Source: Alphaproteobacteria bacterium (GTDB taxonomy: Bacteria > Pseudomonadota > Alphaproteobacteria > Sphingomonadales > Kordiimonadaceae). Taken from it: 64,000 nucleotides of DNA. Made by a program: the position numbers and the translations under genes. Below, in pieces: positions 57,145 to 64,000 of the stretch (position 1 is the first letter of the stretch; each line of letters opens with the position of its first letter). The stretch lies in contig JAJFIS010000046.1 of NCBI GenBank assembly GCA_021774735.1, forward strand, positions 1-64,000. Direction: 5' to 3'. The notes under the pieces were generated by a model. That model made no database searches. It was not told where the DNA came from and saw only the letters and a list, made by a program, of their open reading frames with translations.

Positions 57145-57912
57145 TTAAACACGATACGCATCAATTATGCCGTCAAAGTCGGTCGCTTTTAAGCTAGCGC
57201 CGCCAACCAAAGCCCCGTTTACATTGGCCGCAGCCATTAATTCACTAGCATTTGATGGCTTGACCGAGCCCCCGTATAAAAGGGCAAAAGCTTGGCCAGA
57301 TGCGCCAAACCGCGCGACCAGAGCAGACCGAATGGCACTGTGGACATCGGCAACATCCTCTACCGTCGGGGTGCGGCCCGTGCCAATGGCCCAAACGGGC
57401 TCGTAAGCTATGATAGTATTTTCGGCAGCAGAGCCATCAGGAATTGACCGTGCAATTTGATCGCCGACCACTTCTAAGGTTTTACCTGCATCGCGCTCAG
57501 CGTCGGTTTCCCCAACACAGATAATGGCAATAAGACCAGCTTGATGGGTGGCAACCGCTTTTGCTTTAACAAGTTCGCTGCTCTCACCGTGGTCAGCTCT
57601 GCGCTCAGAATGGCCAACAATAATATGGGTTGCTCCAGCGTCTGCAATCATGTCGGCGGATATATCCCCCGTATGGGCACCAGAATAGGCGGCATGACAA
57701 TCCTGCGCCCCAATCATCACTGTACTGCCAGCCGCTTGTGCTGCCATTGCGGCTATCAGTGTATAGGGTGGGCAGATTAAAATCCCACAGGTTGGGGCAG
57801 TCTTGGTATTAACTGCATGTATTAAAGCTGCCAATTCCCCAGTACTGGCGCTCAGGCCATTCATTTTCCAATTTCCGGCGGTAAGCGGCGTCGGCTGCAA
57901 AGGGTCTGTCAT
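57145..57912 (-). CDS. tpiA: Triosephosphate isomerase
   Basis: TpiA interconverts dihydroxyacetone phosphate and glyceraldehyde-3-phosphate. The 255-residue barrel has N14-W-K16 (GNWKMNG), catalytic H101 (VGHSERR), E171 ([11 protein letters not shown]) and the phosphate loop YGGSVKP. Length is normal. It is divergent from ppiD. Confidence 0.98.
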   Translation of the reverse strand: MTDPLQPTPLTAGNWKMNGLSASTGELAALIHAVNTKTAPTCGILICPPYTLIAAMAAQAAGSTVMIGAQDCHAAYSGAHTGDISADMIADAGATHIIVGHSERRADHGESSELVKAKAVATHQAGLIAIICVGETDAERDAGKTLEVVGDQIARSIPDGSAAENTIIAYEPVWAIGTGRTPTVEDVADVHSAIRSALVARFGASGQAFALLYGGSVKPSNASELMAAANVNGALVGGASLKATDFDGIIDAYRV

Positions 57913-58037
57913 AATCTAAAGTCCTAAAATGATGCGTTATGGATAAAATATAGTTCAGCATGTATCAATTTCGCTCTCGCTTTGCCAGTTATTGTAAAAA
58001 AAATGCATAAAAGCAACAAATGTCCCTGTCTTTGCTG

Positions 58038-58066
58038 TTGCCGAGGCTATGATGCATCCCTATGAT
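58038..58066 (+). promoter_or_regulatory. Candidate promoter of ppiD-trpE
   Basis: TTGCCG (58038-58043) and TATGAT (58061-58066) are separated by exactly 17 bp. The start point would be near 58073, 50 bp upstream of the ppiD ATG. Confidence 0.5.
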
Positions 58067-58122
58067 GCGCGGCCAAACCGGATGAAGCCGGCGTATATAT
58101 ATTAGCTTTAGGAGCCTGATTG

Positions 58123-60045
58123 ATGCTGCTTAAATTGCGTAGCGGACAAAATAGTTTTTTGGTTACCATACTGTTAGCCGTTTTAATTGCCAGTTTTGTA
58201 CTTGTCTCTGGTGGAGGCAGCTTTTTTGGTAACAGCACTGCGATTGTCGCCACGGTGGGTAATACAAATATTTTAACGCAGGAATATAGCAACCGTGTTT
58301 CGCAACGAGCTCAGGATTTACAAATTCAATATGGTGGGGCGATCAGCTCGGCTGATATAATCCGTACTTTCCAATTGGACCAACAGGTTCTGACCCAAAT
58401 GATGGCCCGGGCATCCTTTGTTGAAGCCTCAGGGGAACTTGGTCTGCGCGGCACACCAACGCAAGTTGGTAAAAGCTTAAAAGATACACCAGCCTTTTTG
58501 TTTAACGGGGTCTTTTCCAAGGATGCTATGGAAGCAGCCCTTAATCGCAGTGGCATTACGCCAAGGCGCTATGAAGAATTAACCGCCGAAGATATTGCCA
58601 CCGGCCAGTTGCTTGAAGCCATAATGGCGCCTAGGCCTGAGATGACGAAACTTGCGGCCTATATTTACGCCCATGATACCGAGCGCCGCACGGCTGACCT
58701 TATTAGTATATCTGCCGCTTTGATTGATGAGATTGCTACGCCTACCGAAGAACAATTGACCGCCCTATATGAAGCCAACAAAGGCAGCTATATTGAACCT
58801 GAGCGGCGCTCATACCAGTATATATTATTGACCCTTGATCAATTTATGGATGGCATTGATATTAGCGAAGAAGATATTGCAGAAGATTACGACATTAACC
58901 TTTATGACTATGTAACCCCTGAAACACGGGTAATAGAACAGGCTATTTTTGCTGACATTGAAGCGGCTACTGCATTTTTAGCACGGGTAAATGCCGGTGA
59001 AAATTTTGCTGTAGTTGCGGCAGAAATGACCGACTTTACCGAAGAAGAAATAGCCCTGCCCGCGCTTGATCAACGCACCGCAGAAACAGATTTTGATGAA
59101 AGTTCTGCCGCAGTTGTCTTTAGCCTAGAACTTAATACACCGTCGGCACCCTTGCCCGGTTTTGCAGGCTTTAACGTGTTTCAGGTGACTGAAATCACTT
59201 CAGGCAATGAAAAATCCTTGGATGATGTTAGGGAAGAAATTCGTGCCAAGCTTTCACGGGACCTAGCGGTTGATGCAATGTATAATAAACTGCCTGATAT
59301 TGAAGACACTTTAAGTGTTGAAAATAATTTGGATGTAGTGGCTGAAAAGCTTGGTCTTACCTTGGCATCAGTGGATGGGTTAGATAATCGCGGCCAGAAT
59401 GCTGATGGATCCATTAAGCTGACCACCGCCCTTGAGCAACGCATATTATCTGAGGCATTCTCGCTTGAAGTTGGGGACCTGATCGACACCAAAAATGTTA
59501 ACCCGCAGGATAGTGGCGACGGCATGTATTTGGTCCAAGTGCTGGATATTGTCGAGCAGTCTACCAAGCCATATGAAGAGGTTGCGGAAACGGTAGCATC
59601 TGCATGGCGCAACCAGGAACGGATGAACAAAGCGGGTGAGTTGGCTGAACAGGCACTTGCACGTTTAATTGCCGGTGAAACACCAGAAGCTATTATCGAT
59701 GACATTGGGGGCACATCCTTCCAAGCCAAGAATGTTAGCCGCACTGCAGCCAATGCAAATTCTGGTGTATCGCCAAATATCCGTAGTTTGATATTTGACC
59801 TTGGTGAGGGTGAAAGTGATATTGACCGTAGTGGCGATAATTCAGGTTATATGGTTGTTCGCGTAAATGAGATCAAAAAAACCAAGGTTGATGTTGACAG
59901 CTTTGAAGTGGCTGCCATGGCTGGCCGCATGCAGGGCGAAATAGCTAATGAGCTGCAAGCCCAGTATCAGCGGGCACTGTGGAATCGTTATTCGCGCACC
60001 CAGAATAATTTAGTCATCCAGCAACTTTTCTACAAAGATCAATAG
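58123..60045 (+). CDS. ppiD: PpiD-like periplasmic chaperone/peptidyl-prolyl isomerase
   Basis: PpiD-type proteins are membrane-anchored chaperones that assist newly exported proteins. The 640-residue protein has one N-terminal membrane segment (about 10-32), a SurA_N-like helical region, a degenerate parvulin-type domain (about 230-350) and a long C-terminal part. The parvulin core lacks clear catalytic residues, so chaperone activity is more likely than isomerase activity. I chose the ATG at 58123, 8 bases after AGGAG; the TTG before it is also in frame. trpE starts immediately at the next base after the stop. Confidence 0.88.
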   Translation: MLLKLRSGQNSFLVTILLAVLIASFVLVSGGGSFFGNSTAIVATVGNTNILTQEYSNRVSQRAQDLQIQYGGAISSADIIRTFQLDQQVLTQMMARASFVEASGELGLRGTPTQVGKSLKDTPAFLFNGVFSKDAMEAALNRSGITPRRYEELTAEDIATGQLLEAIMAPRPEMTKLAAYIYAHDTERRTADLISISAALIDEIATPTEEQLTALYEANKGSYIEPERRSYQYILLTLDQFMDGIDISEEDIAEDYDINLYDYVTPETRVIEQAIFADIEAATAFLARVNAGENFAVVAAEMTDFTEEEIALPALDQRTAETDFDESSAAVVFSLELNTPSAPLPGFAGFNVFQVTEITSGNEKSLDDVREEIRAKLSRDLAVDAMYNKLPDIEDTLSVENNLDVVAEKLGLTLASVDGLDNRGQNADGSIKLTTALEQRILSEAFSLEVGDLIDTKNVNPQDSGDGMYLVQVLDIVEQSTKPYEEVAETVASAWRNQERMNKAGELAEQALARLIAGETPEAIIDDIGGTSFQAKNVSRTAANANSGVSPNIRSLIFDLGEGESDIDRSGDNSGYMVVRVNEIKKTKVDVDSFEVAAMAGRMQGEIANELQAQYQRALWNRYSRTQNNLVIQQLFYKDQ

Positions 60046-61557
60046 ATGGTAACCTTGCCTGAGTTTGGCAATTTTGAACGTAAGTATGATGATGGTTGCG
60101 CGCAGGTGGTTTATCAACATTTGGTCGCTGACTTAGACACGCCAGTATCGACTTATTTGAAATTAACCGACGGTGAAAATTATAGTTTTCTGCTAGAATC
60201 GGTTGAGGGCGGCGAGGTTCGTGGACGCTATTCAATCATTGGCCTAAAGCCTGACCTAATTTGGCAGGTCATGGATGATAAGGCCACTATTTGCCGTAAC
60301 CCAGACGCTGACAGCCCAACCTATACAGCCGAAGACCAAGCGCCCTTGGATAGTTTGAGGTCGCTGTTAACTGCTTCGCATATCGACTTGCCAGAAGAAT
60401 TACCGCCAATGGCTGCGGGCATTGTCGGCTATATGGGCTATGACATGGTGCGCCAGATGGAAAGATTGAGCGACGCCAAGCCCAATCCGCTGGATGTACC
60501 CACTGCTATTTTTGCTCGACCAACCCTGATGGCTATATTTGACAGTGTGACCAATTTGATCACGGTTGTTACGCCGGTGCGGCCCTGTGAGGGAGTTAGT
60601 GCAGCACAAGCGTATGATATGGCCGGAAAACGCTTAGAGCAGCTCATAGAGCGCTTAGAAGGCCCCTTGCCTAAAGTCGCAACGGATAAACCAGTTGAGA
60701 AAACAGCGGCAATAGCATCATCCAATACTACAGAGGATGAATATTCCGCCATGGTGAAGCAGGCACAAGACTATATTCACGGCGGGGATATCTTTCAGGT
60801 CGTTCTTAGCCAGCGTTTCAGTCTTGATTTTCCCCTGCCCGCCTTTTCGCTATATCGTGCCCTGCGCCGCACCAACCCTTCGCCTTTCATGTACCACCTC
60901 AATTTCCCGGGTTTTTCTATCGTTGGCTCTAGCCCAGAGATATTGGTGCGTCTGCGCGACGGTGAGGTTACTATTCGCCCCATCGCTGGCACTCGCAAAC
61001 GTGGGAGCACTGTGGCGGAGGATATAGCACTGGAAGCAGAGCTGCTGGCGGACCCCAAGGAACTGTCTGAGCATTTGATGCTGCTGGACCTTGGTCGCAA
61101 TGATATTGGGCGGGTATCGGAAAAAGGCTCGGTTAAAGTTACGATGCAGAACAGCGTTGAGCGCTATTCCCACGTTATGCATATAGTCTCAAATGTGGTC
61201 GGTAACATTGCACCGGGCATGGACGCTATCGATGCCTTAAAGGCTGGTTTTCCGGCGGGGACCGTTAGCGGCGCCCCCAAAATACGGGCGATGGAAATCA
61301 TCGACGAATTAGAGATAGAAGCCCGCGGGCCCTACGCTGGCAGCGTTGGTTATTTCTCCGCCGGTGGCAGTATGGACACTTGCATCGTTCTGCGCACCGC
61401 CATTGTCAAAGACGGTGTCATGCATGTGCAAGCGGGCGCGGGTATTGTCGCCGATTCAGACCCCGCAATGGAACAGCAAGAATGCGAAAATAAGGCGAAA
61501 GCCCTCGTCGGTGCGGCGCAAGAAGCGATGCGTTTCGCTAGGTCTACCCGAGGGTAA
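60046..61557 (+). CDS. trpE: Anthranilate synthase component I
   Basis: TrpE converts chorismate and ammonia to anthranilate, the first step of tryptophan synthesis. The 503-residue protein shows the tryptophan-feedback element LLESVEGGEVRGRYS. Chorismate-binding motifs include GGDIFQVVLSQRF, PIAGTRKRG, LLDLGRNDIGRVS, FPAGTVSGAPKIRAMEII, and the final QAGAGIVADSDP with ENKAKAL. It begins directly after the ppiD stop with no leader, so there is no room for a classical attenuator. No trpG lies in the window. Confidence 0.97.
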   Translation: MVTLPEFGNFERKYDDGCAQVVYQHLVADLDTPVSTYLKLTDGENYSFLLESVEGGEVRGRYSIIGLKPDLIWQVMDDKATICRNPDADSPTYTAEDQAPLDSLRSLLTASHIDLPEELPPMAAGIVGYMGYDMVRQMERLSDAKPNPLDVPTAIFARPTLMAIFDSVTNLITVVTPVRPCEGVSAAQAYDMAGKRLEQLIERLEGPLPKVATDKPVEKTAAIASSNTTEDEYSAMVKQAQDYIHGGDIFQVVLSQRFSLDFPLPAFSLYRALRRTNPSPFMYHLNFPGFSIVGSSPEILVRLRDGEVTIRPIAGTRKRGSTVAEDIALEAELLADPKELSEHLMLLDLGRNDIGRVSEKGSVKVTMQNSVERYSHVMHIVSNVVGNIAPGMDAIDALKAGFPAGTVSGAPKIRAMEIIDELEIEARGPYAGSVGYFSAGGSMDTCIVLRTAIVKDGVMHVQAGAGIVADSDPAMEQQECENKAKALVGAAQEAMRFARSTRG

Positions 61558-61616
61558 GACCTAGGAATCATCTCCACTTGTAAATGTTGGTGACCCTGGG
61601 ATCCAACGAGGTAGAT

Positions 61617-62045
61617 TTAAATCTCATTCGATAGTGCTTTTATTAAAGCCACAATTTCATCTTCCTCAATTGTTCCGTCTACTATATCACCCAACTCCTC
61701 TAATCTTGCGACTGCATCTATAATTTTACCCTCTTCAAACTCTGAATGACCCCAACGGATCTCAAAAGGTAGTTCGATTATGATATTCTGAGAGTTGCAG
61801 AATGTTCCCCAGCGTATGAGTTCAGCCCATTCTTGAATTAATGCATTTGATTCAGAACCAGTTTTCAACAATTTAAGTACATAAATAACTGAAGAAATTT
61901 CTACACAAAAACTATTATCAGGAAAAATATTAAAGTTATCTGCAACTACATTTAATGCTTTTAAATCATTAATCGCGGATACATTACCTTTCGCAATCTC
62001 TATCAAAATTGTGTTCATCTGTTCGGATGGGATCAAACTAATCAT
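61617..62045 (-). CDS. Hypothetical AT-rich orphan protein
   Basis: The 142-residue acidic protein has no signal peptide or membrane segment and looks soluble and mostly helical. I do not recognise a family. The gene is clearly more AT-rich than trpE and the deacetylase on either side, which suggests a recent arrival. It is preceded by GAGGA 12 bases before the ATG at 62045. A role as an immunity- or SMI1-like small protein is conceivable but unsupported. Confidence 0.5.
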   Translation of the reverse strand: MISLIPSEQMNTILIEIAKGNVSAINDLKALNVVADNFNIFPDNSFCVEISSVIYVLKLLKTGSESNALIQEWAELIRWGTFCNSQNIIIELPFEIRWGHSEFEEGKIIDAVARLEELGDIVDGTIEEDEIVALIKALSNEI

Positions 62046-62096
62046 GTGTCATGAATTTCCTCTGGAATAAACCCTTCGGGCCTCATTTTGTAGCCA

Positions 62097-64000
62097 TCAT
62101 TGAGCCTCGGCCAACCTTGTGTTGCGGCGTCGTTCTTCCTTCATCAAGGCACTGAGTGACACCAGCTGTACGCCGCTTCCATCGAGTGATTTTGTCCATT
62201 CATCGAGCACTTGCAGTGTTTCAGGGTATGGATGGCCGATGGCTATGGCCGCGCCGGTGCGCATGGCAATATTTTCAGCTAATCGCAACTGTGCCCATAT
62301 CAAAGCAGGATCGCGTTCATTATCCAGGAACACATCTCGTTTTAAGGCCGGAACTTGGTTATTCACAGCAGCATCATAGGCCCTGCTTTGCGGCGTGGTT
62401 AAGCTATCGAGGAAAAGCAGTCCTCGCTTTTGCAGGACCTCCATAACCAGTTCCATCGCCACTTTATTCTCTGTCAGCGAGCTGCCCATATGGTTATTGA
62501 TGCCAACGAAGCCATCAAAGCGCGATAGGTTCCAGTCTAACCTCGCGGTAAAGTCCTCAACGCTGAGCTGGGAAACAAGAGCATTATAGCCGGGGTCGCC
62601 ATTACCGTGGGGTTCCATCGGCATATGCACCATTAGCTCATGCCCGGCTGTGCGCAGCTTGCTTGTTTGCTCCACCAGCCTGTTGGCATAGGGCAGAAAG
62701 GCCAGCGACAGTGGCCCTTGGATGGTTTCCAGCCGCTTTGACGCCCGCATCGACAGGCCCAAATCATCAATGACAATGACAAGCTTCGGCGCATCAGAGA
62801 TTTCATTGCTAGGAATTGCTGCATATAATTGCCATGCGGGTAGATTATTGGGCTCGGTTGGTTCAATAGCTGTTGGATCAGGAATGCGACGGTCTATCGA
62901 CACATTTGGTGCAATAATGGCTTCGGATTTAATTGTTGCAGGAATATCTGGAATTGGCTGAGACGGCGTTAGTAATCTGCGTTCTTTATCTGCCTGAGCC
63001 GCACTCTCCGTATAGCTATCATATTGTATTTCAACCTCTGTCTCTGCGCTCATATCAGCTGTGGGTTCCTTATTTATCATCGTTGATGCAATGATAGTTG
63101 CCAGCGAAACCACCATCAATGCATAGGCAGTTCGAACAACAGGCACCCGAGCCATAATATGGCGAATATACCGCCGAACCAGTTTCATATGCTCATTTGC
63201 GCTCCGTAGCAGCCATATGATGGCTTCACCCAATAGGCGCACAAGAATGAGAAGAAAAACCATTAATGTTCGGCTTATGGCAACAGCTATTGAGGCTATA
63301 AAATAAAGCAATCGTCCAATTTGACGCGCCACACGAACGGGGGCGAGCAATATGAAGACTATTTGACGGATGACATATTTAAAGGAGGTAAGGGTGATGC
63401 GCGTAATTTTAGCTAATTGCTGGTAGATAGCAGAAGCAAATTTTGCGCTGCTCGTCATGCCTTGCGCCGCTAAATCACTACTGTTTTTTAAGCCGTGCGC
63501 GGCAATGTCGGCACTGCTTTTACTAACAGCAGACGTTTTTAATTTAATAGACTTTCCGGCTCTAGTTACAAAAGATAGTGCGGCTACAATTAAGCTGGCA
63601 AGTTTTCGAATTGCTGACCATATCAGACTTGCTATTGAATTTATGCCAGACCAAATGAAGGCATTGTTTTTAGCCACTGCTTTAGCGGTAAAATTTGAAA
63701 TCAGTTGGATGCTTTTGTTTATGGCCAATATGCTGCGCTTAAACAGGCCCCATAGTGTTTTTATAAAACTACTTAGACCACTGAATATTATAGCTGTAAG
63801 CCCCTGCCCGCCGCGCCAGACAAATTTAATCGCCAATAATAAAATTACGCCTACTGCATCATTAAACCACCATATGGCTGAAGCTATCCGGCTGGGTATA
63901 ATGGCGATTATACGGGCTATGGAGCTGATAACGCGCCACAGCCCACGGCCAGCAACGCTAAGAATATGCAAAAGGTTGCTAGCAATTAATTTGAATTTAG
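62097..64000 (-). CDS. Divergent polysaccharide deacetylase with long hydrophobic N-terminus (partial)
   Basis: The C-terminal part (about 245 residues) is a divergent polysaccharide deacetylase domain of the YibQ/DUF610 type, with VIVIDDLGLS, FLPYANRL, ELMVHMPMEPHG and the late AIAIGHPYPET. Such proteins are exported and of unknown substrate. Before it lies a linker with T and P and a membrane segment near residue 285, counted from a TTG at 63971. The roughly 280 residues before that consist of alternating hydrophobic and basic stretches with repeated I-W-S-x-I-x-x-I patterns. The frame stays open to the window edge beyond that TTG, so the true start is probably outside and the gene is cut here. 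Confidence 0.75.
   Translation of the reverse strand, partial: KFKLIASNLLHILSVAGRGLWRVISSIARIIAIIPSRIASAIWWFNDAVGVILLLAIKFVWRGGQGLTAIIFSGLSSFIKTLWGLFKRSILAINKSIQLISNFTAKAVAKNNAFIWSGINSIASLIWSAIRKLASLIVAALSFVTRAGKSIKLKTSAVSKSSADIAAHGLKNSSDLAAQGMTSSAKFASAIYQQLAKITRITLTSFKYVIRQIVFILLAPVRVARQIGRLLYFIASIAVAISRTLMVFLLILVRLLGEAIIWLLRSANEHMKLVRRYIRHIMARVPVVRTAYALMVVSLATIIASTMINKEPTADMSAETEVEIQYDSYTESAAQADKERRLLTPSQPIPDIPATIKSEAIIAPNVSIDRRIPDPTAIEPTEPNNLPAWQLYAAIPSNEISDAPKLVIVIDDLGLSMRASKRLETIQGPLSLAFLPYANRLVEQTSKLRTAGHELMVHMPMEPHGNGDPGYNALVSQLSVEDFTARLDWNLSRFDGFVGINNHMGSSLTENKVAMELVMEVLQKRGLLFLDSLTTPQSRAYDAAVNNQVPALKRDVFLDNERDPALIWAQLRLAENIAMRTGAAIAIGHPYPETLQVLDEWTKSLDGSGVQLVSLSALMKEERRRNTRLAEAQ

Noticed and set aside
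60040-60060. trp attenuator upstream of trpE
   Set aside because: trpE begins directly after the ppiD stop; there is no leader peptide with Trp codons or competing hairpins.

Overview
The window is chromosomal DNA of an alphaproteobacterium of moderate GC content. The gene order is typical of the class: ispDF / dusB-ntrBC-ntrYX-trkAH-hfq-hflX, the pdhA-pdhB-pdhC-lpd-lipA block with a lipoyl domain fused to E1-beta, and eno-pyrG-secG-tpiA. NtrX lacks the GAFTGA loop, as alphaproteobacterial NtrX proteins do. I cannot fix the order or genus from sequence alone. No rRNA, CRISPR array or intact prophage is visible.

Layout. 0-1.3 kb: the end of an IS1595-like insertion sequence, a DksA/TraR-type zinc-finger gene, an AT-rich gap holding a strong candidate small RNA, and tRNA-Ser(UGA). 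1.5-8.9 kb: gyrA, a LysE/RhtB exporter, coaD, two tandem cyclophilins (one exported, one cytosolic) and the queuosine pair queA-tgt. 8.9-19.8 kb: an exported alpha/beta hydrolase, tRNA-Lys(UUU), then a long forward run of cell-wall and housekeeping genes (lytic transglycosylase, rlpA, D-Ala-D-Ala carboxypeptidase, tmk, holB, metG, tatD, MBL hydrolase, retropepsin-like protease).

19.9-30.1 kb is the accessory part. It holds an orphan PAS-PAS histidine kinase and an operon of DUF2306, DUF4386 and an exported haloalkane-dehalogenase-like protein. That operon sits behind a frameshifted, truncated TetR gene that still has tandem palindromic operators in its promoter. A Phd/YefM-ParE toxin-antitoxin pair, a GDPD phosphodiesterase, mazG and three unknown membrane-anchored proteins follow. 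The 3' end of mazG is repeated 944 bp downstream, which looks like the scar of an insertion.

30.2-42.5 kb (reverse strand) carries hflX, hfq, potassium uptake (trkA, trkH), the two nitrogen-type two-component systems ntrYX and ntrBC, and dusB. 42.5-45.8 kb (forward) has ispDF, pgpA, a YeiH-like exporter and pncC/cinA. 45.8-57.9 kb (reverse) is central metabolism: a RatA/COQ10-like protein, lipA, lpd, the pyruvate dehydrogenase genes with an unexpected small membrane-protein gene inside the operon, an ftsB-like gene, eno, pyrG, secG and tpiA. 58.1-64 kb carries ppiD-trpE forward, then on the reverse strand an AT-rich orphan gene and the window-truncated gene for a divergent polysaccharide deacetylase with a very long hydrophobic/amphipathic N-terminal region.

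Most of the window is ordinary core genome. The best leads are the two-hairpin RNA near 0.9 kb, the decayed-TetR operon with the exported dehalogenase homologue, the mazG-tail duplication, the small protein in the pdh operon, and the unusual deacetylase.
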